64,000 bases of DNA from the NCBI GenBank assembly GCA_963752045.1, contig CAVVWN010000014.1, positions 744,001-808,000 of the forward strand, in the 5' to 3' direction. Each line of letters begins with the position of its first letter. The first letter of the stretch is position 1. Origin of the DNA: DATKDF01 sp963752045. Lineage in GTDB: Bacteria; Acidobacteriota; Vicinamibacteria; Vicinamibacterales; SCN-69-37. The translations under genes were made by a program, and so were the position numbers. Positions 1 to 7,482 of this stretch are shown here, in pieces. Under the pieces are notes generated by a model. That model was given only the letters and a program-made list of their open reading frames with translations, did no database searches and was not told the origin of the DNA.

Positions 1-1
1 C

Positions 2-580
2 CGCGTGCTGTCGCGCGCGACGGTCGAGGAGATGTTGTCGCCGGTGGGCGTCGGCGACTACGCGGTGGGATTCAGCATCACGAAGATCGGTCAGGGCTGG
101 TACTTCCAGCACGGCGGCTCGAACTGGGGCTTCCGCGCGACGCTCATCGCGCACAAGGTCAAGGGCTATGGCCTGGCCATCATGACGAACGCCGATCAGG
201 GCGGGGCCGTGGCGGGCGAGATCAGCCGGCGGATCCAGAAGGCGTACGAATGGGACTCGATGGCCGAGCCGGCGCCGCGCGGCTACCGGCCGCCGGTCGC
301 GCGCACCGAGATCACGGTGGCAGAGGATGTTCTGAAGGCCTGCGTCGGTGAGTACGCGCTGGCGCCGGCCGTGACGCTCGTGGTGACGTTCGAGGACGGG
401 CGCCTCCACGTGCAGCCCACCGGCCAGGAGAAGCTCCCGATCTTCGCCGAGGCGCCCGACCGGTTCTTCCTGCGAGCCGTCAACGTGCAGATCACGTTCA
501 CGCGTACCGCGTCCGGCGAGGTGACGGGCCTCGTGCTGCATCAGGGCGGTCGAGACCAGCCGGCGCAGAAGATCCGGTGA
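2..580 (+). CDS. Serine hydrolase (beta-lactamase family), C-terminal part
   Basis: This is the 3' end of a gene that starts before the window. The first residues belong to the end of a beta-lactamase/DD-peptidase-like fold: an FQHGGSNWGF stretch corresponds to the HGG form of the third active-site motif (KTG in classical enzymes), followed by typical RATLIAH and LAIMTNAD strands. After about residue 95 comes a small beta-rich domain (VGEYALAPAVTLVVTFEDGRL) like the C-terminal domain found after many serine hydrolases. The Ser-x-x-Lys motif is outside the window. Family assignment is good; the substrate cannot be told. Confidence 0.8.
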   Translation, partial: RVLSRATVEEMLSPVGVGDYAVGFSITKIGQGWYFQHGGSNWGFRATLIAHKVKGYGLAIMTNADQGGAVAGEISRRIQKAYEWDSMAEPAPRGYRPPVARTEITVAEDVLKACVGEYALAPAVTLVVTFEDGRLHVQPTGQEKLPIFAEAPDRFFLRAVNVQITFTRTASGEVTGLVLHQGGRDQPAQKIR

Positions 581-602
581 GCCTCGACGCGCAGGTCACC
601 AA

Positions 603-2003
603 ATGAGCACCACACCAGCCGACTCGTCGCACATCGTCGATCGTCTCGCCGGCCTGCCCGATCTCGCCGGAATTCCCCGCGAACAGCTCGCATGGCTCGT
701 CGCCCACGGAGAGCTCCATCGCTGCGAGGACGGATGGACGCTGTTCGGCGCGGATGGATTCACGGCCCTGATCGTCGTAACTGAGGGGCGCTTCTCGGTC
801 CGGGTAAGTCAGGGCGGCGTCGAGCGGGAGGTGAGGAGCATTCCGGCGGGACGTGTGAGTGGCTTCCTGCCGTACTCGAAGATGACCTCGCCGCGCGGAT
901 ACCTGGTGGCCGATGGCGTCGTCGAGTTCCTGGCGATCCGGCAGGAAGACTTCCGCGAGATGACGCGCGAGTGCTACGAGTTCACGACCGTGTGCGTGCA
1001 GGAGATGCTCGCCCGGGCGCGCGTGTTCAAGGCCGACGACAAGCACCAGGAGAAGATGGCCGCGCTCGGCCGTCTCTCGGCCGGCCTGGCCCACGAGCTC
1101 AACAACCCCGCGTCCGCCGTAGTTCGGGCCGCCGGCGGGCTGGACGCCTCACGACTCGAGATCGCGACCGCGTCGCGCGCGCTCGGTGCGGCGTGTCTTG
1201 ATGACGAATCGTCGCTCGTCCTCGAGGCGCTGGAGGCAGCCACGGAGCGGACACTAGCCGAGCCGCTGAGACCCCTCGAGCGCGCGAACCTCGAAGACCA
1301 GGTGGCCGACTGGCTGGAACGTCACGGCGTCGAGCCCGCGCTCGCCTCTCCGCTTACGGCAAACGGCCTCACCATCCAGGATCTGGAGGCGGCGGCGTCG
1401 GCGCTCGATCCCGCACACGTCCCCGTCGTGGTCAGGTACGTCGCCGCCAACGCCGCGGCACGGGACCTTGCGGCCGACATCCGGTCGGCGGCCGATCGGA
1501 TTCACTCGCTCGTGGCGGCGGTCAAGCAGCACACGCACATGGATCGCGCCCCGGCCGTGGAGGCGATCGCGCTCGAGGGCCACCTTGCCGACGCGCTGAC
1601 GCTTCTCGGCGCCAGGGCGTCGTTGAAGGGCCAGTCGCTGGACCTGACCGTCGAGCCGGGTCTGCCTGCCGTCATGGGTTCGGTCGCCGACCTCAACCAG
1701 GTGTGGATGCACCTGGTGGACAACGCGATCGACGCGGCGCCGGCGTCAGGGCGAATCGCCATCGACGCGAGGCGCGATCGCGACACGGTCGTGGTCCGCG
1801 TCGTCGACAACGGGCCCGGGATCGCCGAAGAGAACTGGGAGCGCGTGTTCGAGCCCTTCTTCACGACCAAACGTGTGGGCCAGGGGCGCGGGCTCGGACT
1901 CGACATCGTGCGGACCGTCGTCGCGGCGCATCGAGGCACGGTCGTCGTGACCTCACACCCCGGCCGCACCGAGTTCCGCGTCACGCTCCCGGCGCTTCTG
2001 TAG
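603..2003 (+). CDS. Orphan sensor histidine kinase with N-terminal CNMP-like domain
   Basis: A soluble two-component sensor of 466 residues. Residues ~20-120 resemble a cyclic-nucleotide-monophosphate-binding (CRP-like) beta-barrel; the HisKA region follows, with the phospho-accepting His at residue 164 in GLAHELNNP. The HATPase domain shows all boxes: LVDNAIDAA (N box, Asn 374), VVDNGPGI (G1, ~401-408), FEPFFTTK (F) and GRGLGLDI (G2, ~428-435). No membrane segment is visible, so it probably senses a cytoplasmic ligand or partner. No response regulator lies beside it. The stop codon sits inside a palindromic repeat. ATG start with weak upstream ribosome-binding sequence. Confidence 0.88.
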   Translation: MSTTPADSSHIVDRLAGLPDLAGIPREQLAWLVAHGELHRCEDGWTLFGADGFTALIVVTEGRFSVRVSQGGVEREVRSIPAGRVSGFLPYSKMTSPRGYLVADGVVEFLAIRQEDFREMTRECYEFTTVCVQEMLARARVFKADDKHQEKMAALGRLSAGLAHELNNPASAVVRAAGGLDASRLEIATASRALGAACLDDESSLVLEALEAATERTLAEPLRPLERANLEDQVADWLERHGVEPALASPLTANGLTIQDLEAAASALDPAHVPVVVRYVAANAAARDLAADIRSAADRIHSLVAAVKQHTHMDRAPAVEAIALEGHLADALTLLGARASLKGQSLDLTVEPGLPAVMGSVADLNQVWMHLVDNAIDAAPASGRIAIDARRDRDTVVVRVVDNGPGIAEENWERVFEPFFTTKRVGQGRGLGLDIVRTVVAAHRGTVVVTSHPGRTEFRVTLPALL

Positions 2004-2051
2004 GGCGGACTGAACTTCTGTAGGGCGGACTGAACTTCAGTCCGCCCTACA
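1995..2051. repeat. Palindromic intergenic repeat (GTAGGGCGGACTGAA family), copy 1
   Basis: A 20-bp unit (CTTCTGTAGGGCGGACTGAA) occurs twice in direct repeat at 1995-2014 and 2015-2034 and is followed by its inverted form at 2036-2051, giving a 16-bp-arm hairpin (2019-2034 with 2036-2051). The stop codon of the upstream kinase lies in the first unit. The hairpin could act as a terminator for the gene on the plus strand, but no T-run follows. The same sequence recurs at 27191-27221. Confidence 0.85.
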
Positions 2052-2113
2052 AGGCTCTCGAAAGCCCGTCCTGCGATTCACTGCGCGGAGATCGCCTCCG
2101 CCTGAGTCGAGGC

Positions 2114-3331
2114 TCAGCCCCCCGCGGGAATGACGACCATCGTCCGGCTGCGGACTTCGGCGCCGCGCACGTCGACTTTCACCGAGATGTAGTGCGGCTG
2201 TCCGTCGCGTTCGTCGGCGCCGGGCTCGACGCCGAGGAGGTAGTACGCCGAGGTCTCTCGAAGGACGCGCTCGAAGGCGTAGTCGCCCGTGCCGGCCTGC
2301 ACGCGGATCAGCGCGCCGCCGGCGCTGCCCGCGAAGCGTTCGAGCCCCGCGCCGAGCGCGGCGCTGTCTCGCATGAAGGACGCGGTGAGGCCGCCACCGC
2401 GCGGCGAGAACGCGTCGATGAACGACGTGTCCATGTGCAGCACCATCAGCGTCGCGTTCGACTGCGCGGCCTGCCGCGCGATGTCGTCGACGAGCGTGTT
2501 CACGTCCGGGCGGCCGCCCACGCGATCGCCGGCCAGCAGCCCGCCGCTCACGAGGACGACGATCGTGCGTTCGGGGGAGTCCTTGATGGCGTCGAACAGG
2601 GCCGTCAGACCCTGCGTGCTCATATTCACCTGCGCCTCGAACGAGATGGCCATCCCCTGAGCCTGGAAGGCTATCGGCCGACGGCACGGCCCCGGTGCGC
2701 TCGGACATTCCCGCCGCGCAACCCGTCCCAGCACGTCTTCGTCTCCGGCCGTGATGTCGATCACCTCACCGAGCGTGAGGAAGAACTGACCGGGCGGCAG
2801 CGGGTCGAGTACGCCGACGATATGGTCGATCTGCGCCAGCACGGACTCGTGATCGGTCGTCAGCGTGAACGTCTCCGGATACACGGGGAACGGAAACAAC
2901 CCGATCGTGTCCGTCGGATTCAGGTTTTCGATGAACCGCCGGGCCGCCTGCATGGCGGCGAGCGCGTTGCGCGCGTGAAAGCTCGACTCGTCGATGGCCA
3001 GCACGAAGTTGCGGCCAGCCGTGGTGACGGGCGCAAGCGTGTCAGGAGAGGTGCGGTCGGCGCGACTGCCGGCGGTCGGTCGGGTGACGTCTGTCGCGGG
3101 CGACCCGTACTGAATCAACTCGGCGGACACGACCCGGCGCTCCTGCCGATCGAGACGTACCTCGAAGTCCTCTGGACCCAGGCCGAGAATCGGCGTGCCC
3201 GTGCGGTCGACGACCTGGACGTCGACGAGGATCAACTCCGACGCCGCCCGGAAGGTCGGGCGCTGCGCGGACTGAGCGAGCAACACGCCACCGGTCACCA
3301 TGACCAGCAGGCCGGCGATCTTTCCGCTCAT
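2114..3331 (-). CDS. VWFA-related acidobacterial-domain protein
   Basis: A secreted or periplasmic protein of about 405 residues with a von Willebrand factor A-type fold of the sort that is expanded in Acidobacteriota. The N-terminus MSGKIAGLLVMVTGGVLLAQS looks like a signal peptide. It is followed by the usual beta-rich prefix (ELILVDVQVVDRTGTPILGLGPEDFEV), then the VWFA domain, whose metal-site-like segment reads FVLAIDESSF rather than the full DxSxS motif. The end (YYLLGVEPG..HYISVKVD) is typical of this family. ATG at 3331 is chosen because it starts the signal peptide; a GTG at 3361 lies at the edge of a simple repeat. Function unknown; probably adhesion or protein interaction. Confidence 0.85.
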   Translation of the reverse strand: MSGKIAGLLVMVTGGVLLAQSAQRPTFRAASELILVDVQVVDRTGTPILGLGPEDFEVRLDRQERRVVSAELIQYGSPATDVTRPTAGSRADRTSPDTLAPVTTAGRNFVLAIDESSFHARNALAAMQAARRFIENLNPTDTIGLFPFPVYPETFTLTTDHESVLAQIDHIVGVLDPLPPGQFFLTLGEVIDITAGDEDVLGRVARRECPSAPGPCRRPIAFQAQGMAISFEAQVNMSTQGLTALFDAIKDSPERTIVVLVSGGLLAGDRVGGRPDVNTLVDDIARQAAQSNATLMVLHMDTSFIDAFSPRGGGLTASFMRDSAALGAGLERFAGSAGGALIRVQAGTGDYAFERVLRETSAYYLLGVEPGADERDGQPHYISVKVDVRGAEVRSRTMVVIPAGG

Positions 3332-3353
3332 GGATGAACCCGCGAACAGGGTA

Positions 3354-3425
3354 TCACTCACTCACTCATTCACTCATTCACTCAATTCACTCAATTCACT
3401 CAATTCACTCAATTCGCTGAATTCG
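3354..3425. repeat. Simple-sequence array (CACTCATT / CACTCAATT units)
   Basis: Two 8-nt CACTCATT units pass into four 9-nt CACTCAATT units plus decayed ends. It lies directly upstream of the VWFA gene's start (minus strand) and would fall in its 5' leader or promoter. A related array is at 50519-50615. Confidence 0.9.
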
Positions 3426-3500
3426 CCCACTGCCCCCTCACTCCGCCTTCAGCGTCACCGTCGGATCGATCGACAGCGCGGGCCGCGCCGGCCCCTCACG

Positions 3501-3896
3501 TCAGTTGAAAACCACGGTGTGGCTGTGGAGCGCAAACGACGAGGACGCCTCCGACGACGACGTCTTGGTGAGTCTCTGCCCACCTGCTATCTGGCCCACC
3601 TCGGTCATGGTCAGCACGACCGCGTGCGGATGGTCGGCCGTGCCCCTGATGTCCAGCGTCACGCCCTGTCCGGCCGTCAACTGGGCGCTCGTGATGACGG
3701 CCGAGTGTCCGTGATTCGCCGACACGGATCCGGCGCGGGAGCCGTCGCTGGGCGACGTCGGGCTGTCGTCGCTGCCGCCGCAGCCGATGATGGTGACGGT
3801 GACCCCGCTCAACAGGGCGAGAAGGGTGGCGTTGGTGAACTGCCGACGGTCGATGAGTGTCGCGACGTCCGGGCGATCAGACGTTCCTTCTGACAT
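3501..3896 (-). CDS. Small lipoprotein with Tat-like signal, function unknown
   Basis: A predicted lipoprotein of about 131 residues. The N-terminus carries a twin-arginine-like DRRQFTNATLLAL segment and ends in a lipobox (TIIGCGG), so the mature protein is probably anchored to a membrane. The mature part begins with a Ser/Asp-rich linker (GGSDDSPTSPSDGS) and then a compact domain with scattered histidines (NHGHSAV, ADHPHAVV, ALHSHTVVF), which could bind metal; this is speculation. ATG at 3896 is preferred because GGAGACAGGA lies just upstream of it. I do not recognise the family. Confidence 0.7.
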   Translation of the reverse strand: MSEGTSDRPDVATLIDRRQFTNATLLALLSGVTVTIIGCGGSDDSPTSPSDGSRAGSVSANHGHSAVITSAQLTAGQGVTLDIRGTADHPHAVVLTMTEVGQIAGGQRLTKTSSSEASSSFALHSHTVVFN

Positions 3897-4219
3897 GTTC
3901 CTGTCTCCGTGCCGGCCGGCCCCGAAAGCCGGTGCCGGCGCTTCGACAGACGCTGGCGTTGTGTCAGAGCTCCAGTCTACACGTGCGAGCGGCGCAAGGC
4001 GCCCGCTGCTGCTATGCACGCCATGGCGCGGACAATCCGGACCCTGGACCTGCTAATCCTCACGGCCGTGGTTCCGATGGCGTATGCATGGCTGCTGCTC
4101 GGGCATTCTACCCTTGGCGGCATGCCGTAACCTGCCGCGGCGGGCATGCTATCTTTTGGGCCTGCCTACGATTGACCCGTCGTTCCGGTCCGGGCCGGAC
4201 TGCGGAGGGGAGGTGCCAG
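3897..4219. other. Divergent intergenic region
   Basis: This 323-bp gap separates two divergent genes, so it should hold both promoters. A GCATGCTATCTTTT stretch around 4144-4157 could include a -10 for the rightward gene. A 35-codon frame starting at 4023 (single hydrophobic stretch) has no ribosome-binding site and is not called. Confidence 0.4.
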
Positions 4220-5281
4220 GTGGTGCGACTCCGTTTCACGTTCGCTGTCGTCGTCGGCGCGCTCGTCGCATGGTCCTGGGCGCCAGGGCCTTCGGTCGGC
4301 ACGGTTCAGGCTGAACAGCAGCAGGCCCCTCCTGACTTCGAGTACGAAGCCGCGCTGAGCGACGGTGAGATCGCTCTCCGGGAACGCCGGTTCGAGGACG
4401 CTCTCGAGGCTTTTACGACCGCGAACGAGCGCCGCGACAGGAAGTCGCCGGAGGCGTTATACGGCATCTGCCGCGTGCACAACGCGCTCGAAGACCCCGC
4501 CGAGGCGGAGAAGGCCTGCGAGAGCGGCCTGAAGTACGCCGGAAACGAAGCCCGGCTCGTGGCGGGCCTGCGCTACGAACGCGGCGTCGCGCGGGTGGCG
4601 CGCGCGACGGGGCCCGAGGACAAGCGGTTGCGCGACGCGCTGGAAGACTTGCAGGCGACCGTTTCGATCACCGACGAGATCCCGATGGCCTGGTTCAACC
4701 TGGGCGTCGTCGCGGCCACGCTGGGTCGTGACGACGTAGGCAGCGCCGCGTTTCAGGCGTACCTCGACAGCGGCGAGGGTAGCCAGAACGAGCTGGCCCG
4801 CGAGCTTCTGTTCAGCCCGCGCCGTCTCCGTGAGCCGGTTGCGCCGGAGTTCTCGATTGAGACGCTCGACCATGGCACCGTGAGCCTGAAGTCGCTCCGA
4901 GGACGGACGGTGCTCCTGGATTTCTGGGCCACCTGGTGCGGCCCCTGCCAGATTGCCGAGCCCGCTCTCGTCAAGCTGCACAAGAAGTACGCGGACCAGC
5001 CGTTCACCATCGTCGGCATCGACTTCGACCCGCCCATCCAGGAGCCGCGCGTGCGCAACTACATCGAGCAGCACGAGATGGCCTGGCCGCAGCACATCGA
5101 CGCCAGCCGCGCCGTGCTCGACGCCTACGACGTCGATGGGTTTCCCACCTACATCGTGATCGACGCCGACGGCATCGTCAGCCTGCGCGTGGTGGGCTGG
5201 CGGCCGAACACCGAGCAGCAACTCGATCGGGAGATTGCCAAGAGCCTCGAGGCCGGCGCCGCGAAGTCCGTGCGCAGGTAG
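4220..5281 (+). CDS. TPR protein with C-terminal TlpA-like thioredoxin domain
   Basis: A secreted or membrane-anchored thiol-disulfide protein of about 353 residues. An N-terminal signal or anchor (LRFTFAVVVGALVAWSWAP) is followed by TPR-like helices (~45-195) and then a TlpA/ResA-type thioredoxin domain whose active site is WCGPC (Cys 240 and Cys 243). The conserved cis-Pro region (DVDGFPTYIVID) is present. The GTG at 4220 is chosen because GGAGGGGAGG sits 5-7 nt upstream; a much longer open frame extends upstream without support. It probably reduces or delivers electrons to extracytoplasmic cysteines while the TPRs bind a partner. Its 3' end is 3 bp from the convergent M20 peptidase gene. 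Confidence 0.88.
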   Translation: MVRLRFTFAVVVGALVAWSWAPGPSVGTVQAEQQQAPPDFEYEAALSDGEIALRERRFEDALEAFTTANERRDRKSPEALYGICRVHNALEDPAEAEKACESGLKYAGNEARLVAGLRYERGVARVARATGPEDKRLRDALEDLQATVSITDEIPMAWFNLGVVAATLGRDDVGSAAFQAYLDSGEGSQNELARELLFSPRRLREPVAPEFSIETLDHGTVSLKSLRGRTVLLDFWATWCGPCQIAEPALVKLHKKYADQPFTIVGIDFDPPIQEPRVRNYIEQHEMAWPQHIDASRAVLDAYDVDGFPTYIVIDADGIVSLRVVGWRPNTEQQLDREIAKSLEAGAAKSVRR

Positions 5282-5284
5282 GAG

Positions 5285-6700
5285 CTACCGCACGATCGGC
5301 CGGGTCGCCACAAACTGCACGAGGACCCGAAGCGTGACGTCGACTCCGCGTCGCACGTTCTCTTCGGTCACCCGTTCGTCGTTGCCGTGCAGGCCCCGTC
5401 GGTCCTCTTCGGGCGTCGCCGTCGCCTCGTACCCGTAGCTGACGATGCCCAGGTCGCGGAAGAAGTGACTGTCGGTGAACCCGCCCTGCACCTGGGGCAC
5501 GAAGCTCGTGCCTGGGAACGCTTCGAGGGTGACGTCGCGCAGGATGCGGAATAGCTCGGTATCGGTGCCCGAGACGGCAGGCGTGAAACCCATCAGCACC
5601 TCGACGTCGATCTCGGGACCGAGTACCCGGCGCACTTCGGCCAGCCATGCGTCGGGATCCTGGTCTGGAAGGAGCCGGCAGTCGATCTCGGCCCACACTT
5701 CCGGCGAAACGACGTTGATCTTCTCGCTCGCGCCGAGGCGCGTGATCGAACAAGTGTTCCTCGTCAAGGTGTGGAGGGCCGGGTCGTACGCCTGCAACTC
5801 CCGCAGCACGCCGGGCTCGCCGATGGCGGCGGTCAGGTTCTGGAAGCGCGTGCGCCACGGCTCCGGATGCTGGGAGGCCATGCCCTTGAAGTGGACATCC
5901 ACGGCTGGAATCACGCGCGGCTCGAACTCGTGCCGGCGCAGGCGATCGAGCGCCTCGATCATCTCCAGCGAGGCGTAGGAGACCTGCGGCCTCGACCCGT
6001 GCCCCGGCTCGCCGGTCGCGGTGAGGCGCAGCCAGTAGGGCACCTTCTGCGTGACCTCGACGCCGAACTGCACCCGTCCCTGTACGACCTCGCCGCCTCC
6101 GCCTTCGTTCAGGAGAAAACCGATTCCGTCGAAGAGCTCCGGCCGGTGCTCGACGAGCCAGCCGGCGCCGAACATGCCCCCGGCCTCCTCGTCGGCGGTC
6201 GCCATGAAGACGACGTCGCGGGTGAGCGGCACTCGGGAGCGATGGAGCGCGAGGAAGGTGGCCAGGTTGAGGATCCCGCTCGTCTTCGTGTCGAGCGCGC
6301 CCCGGCCGTAGATGTACCCGTCGCGGAGCTCGCCCGACAACGGGTCGGTGGTCCAGAAGCGCGCGTCGGCCGGCACGACGTCCATGTGATGGAGAAGCAC
6401 GAGCCCCGGCTCATCGCCACCCTCGAGCCGAGCCCAGATGTTTCCCCGGCCCGGGGCCGATTCGACGATCTCGTACTTGATGCCTTCGGCGTCGAAGATG
6501 CGTGCGAAGAACTCGGCGCCGCGAATCTCGTTGCCCGGAGGGTTGATGGTATCGATCCGGATGTATTCCTGCAGCCACCGCACGGCCTCGTCCTGCAGAG
6601 AGCGCAAGTCGACCTGGCCGGACGCGGCTGCGGGCGTGAAGAGGAACCACCCGGACAGCAGGACGGAGAGTGCCAGGCGGGTGCTCGGAGACAGCGGCAT
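5285..6700 (-). CDS. Secreted M20-family metallopeptidase
   Basis: A zinc-dependent exopeptidase or deacylase of about 471 residues, exported through an N-terminal signal (LALSVLLSGWFLFTPAAASGQ). M20 motifs are complete: LLHHMDVVPAD (first metal His and Asp), GRGALDTK (bridging Asp), ATADEEAGG (catalytic Glu and metal ligand) and late DSHFF and HGNDERV ligands. The lid/dimerisation domain lies in the middle (TGEPGHGSRPQ). ATG 6700 is preferred over an upstream TTG. Likely role: trimming of peptides or acylated amino acids in the periplasm. Substrate unknown. Confidence 0.88.
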   Translation of the reverse strand: MPLSPSTRLALSVLLSGWFLFTPAAASGQVDLRSLQDEAVRWLQEYIRIDTINPPGNEIRGAEFFARIFDAEGIKYEIVESAPGRGNIWARLEGGDEPGLVLLHHMDVVPADARFWTTDPLSGELRDGYIYGRGALDTKTSGILNLATFLALHRSRVPLTRDVVFMATADEEAGGMFGAGWLVEHRPELFDGIGFLLNEGGGGEVVQGRVQFGVEVTQKVPYWLRLTATGEPGHGSRPQVSYASLEMIEALDRLRRHEFEPRVIPAVDVHFKGMASQHPEPWRTRFQNLTAAIGEPGVLRELQAYDPALHTLTRNTCSITRLGASEKINVVSPEVWAEIDCRLLPDQDPDAWLAEVRRVLGPEIDVEVLMGFTPAVSGTDTELFRILRDVTLEAFPGTSFVPQVQGGFTDSHFFRDLGIVSYGYEATATPEEDRRGLHGNDERVTEENVRRGVDVTLRVLVQFVATRPIVR

Positions 6701-6737
6701 GACCAAGTGCCGCGATTATACGGGTTTCGAGCGGGCG

Positions 6738-6929
6738 CTACCGGCCCAGCAACCGGGAGAGCCAGGACTTGCCCGCTTCGGCGGAAGGTGCCGTCCCGTG
6801 CTGGCTCGTCGATTCACGGCAGTGGCACCGATCGGACTCGGGCACGTCGCCGATCACCTGTTCGACGTGCGCCCCGCAGCCGGCCCAGGTCGGCCGACCG
6901 CAGTTTCGGCAAGTCACGCGCCGGCACAT
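6738..6929 (-). CDS. Small zinc-ribbon-like protein coupled to thioredoxin
   Basis: A 63-residue cytoplasmic protein. The first 35 residues hold a dense Cys/His set (CRRVTCRNCGRPTWAGCG then CHC), resembling short conserved proteins of the form CRxVTCxxCGKxTWAGCGxH known from several high-GC bacteria; these probably bind zinc. The tail is Ser/Gly-rich and ends in SWLSRLLGR. Its ATG overlaps the thioredoxin stop codon by one base (TGATG), so the two are translationally coupled. Function is not known; the pairing suggests redox or metal handling. Confidence 0.75.
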   Translation of the reverse strand: MCRRVTCRNCGRPTWAGCGAHVEQVIGDVPESDRCHCRESTSQHGTAPSAEAGKSWLSRLLGR

Positions 6930-7336
6930 CAGCGCACCTCGGCTTCAGCGTCGGCGTCGACGGCGCCCCCGGCCGAGGCCTCGCGCTCGGCCTCGATGCT
7001 GCGTCGAATCTCGTCCATGTCGAGCGCCTTCACCTGGCGGATGATGTCGTCGATTGCCGACCCGGGAAGGGCGCCTGGCTCCGCGCCAAGCAGGATGCCG
7101 TCCCGCATCACCACGAGCGTGGGAATGGACTGAATCTGAAACGCGCCCGCCAGGCCCGGCTCGGCTTCGGTGTCGACCTTGCCGAACACGACGTCCGCGT
7201 GACGTCCGGCCGCTTCTTCGAAGATCGGTCCGAACCGGCGACAGGGCCCGCACCACTCGGCCCAGAAATCGATGAGCACAATCCCGCCCTCGACCGTTTC
7301 CCTGAAGTTCGCTTCCGTCAGCTCTACCGTCGCCAT
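6929..7336 (-). CDS. trxA: Thioredoxin
   Basis: A cytoplasmic thioredoxin of about 135 residues. The active site is WCGPC (Cys 29 and Cys 32) in LIDFWAEWCGPC, with the cis-Pro loop IQSIPTLVVMRDG. The C-terminus carries an extra acidic, Ala-rich tail of about 30 residues (EAEREASAGGAVDADAEAEVR) beyond the usual ~105-residue fold. ATG 7336 has AGAGG a few bases upstream and is preferred over the GTG at 7342. It reduces disulfides of target proteins using thioredoxin reductase, which is not in this window. Coupled to the downstream zinc-ribbon gene. Confidence 0.92.
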   Translation of the reverse strand: MATVELTEANFRETVEGGIVLIDFWAEWCGPCRRFGPIFEEAAGRHADVVFGKVDTEAEPGLAGAFQIQSIPTLVVMRDGILLGAEPGALPGSAIDDIIRQVKALDMDEIRRSIEAEREASAGGAVDADAEAEVR

Positions 7337-7482
7337 CAGCACCTCTGCCGATAGATTCTAATCGTCGGCGATGGTGACACCTCCCATCCTCGAGGCGCCT
7401 TGGGACGAGCTTTAGGGCATTGTCCCTCCCTGTTGACATCTGGATTACGAGACTGAAATCGACAGAGAATGTGCCTGCCCCC

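Noticed and set aside
3354..3425. CRISPR-like repeats
   Set aside because: Units are 8-9 nt in direct tandem with no unique spacers; no cas genes nearby. The same applies to the arrays at 58569-58771 and 50519-50615.
4023..4130. 35-codon hydrophobic peptide in the 3897-4219 gap
   Set aside because: No ribosome-binding site and it lies in a likely promoter region.
5771..7354. Antisense frame across the M20 peptidase and thioredoxin genes
   Set aside because: No motif; low-complexity Arg/Ala composition typical of shadow frames.
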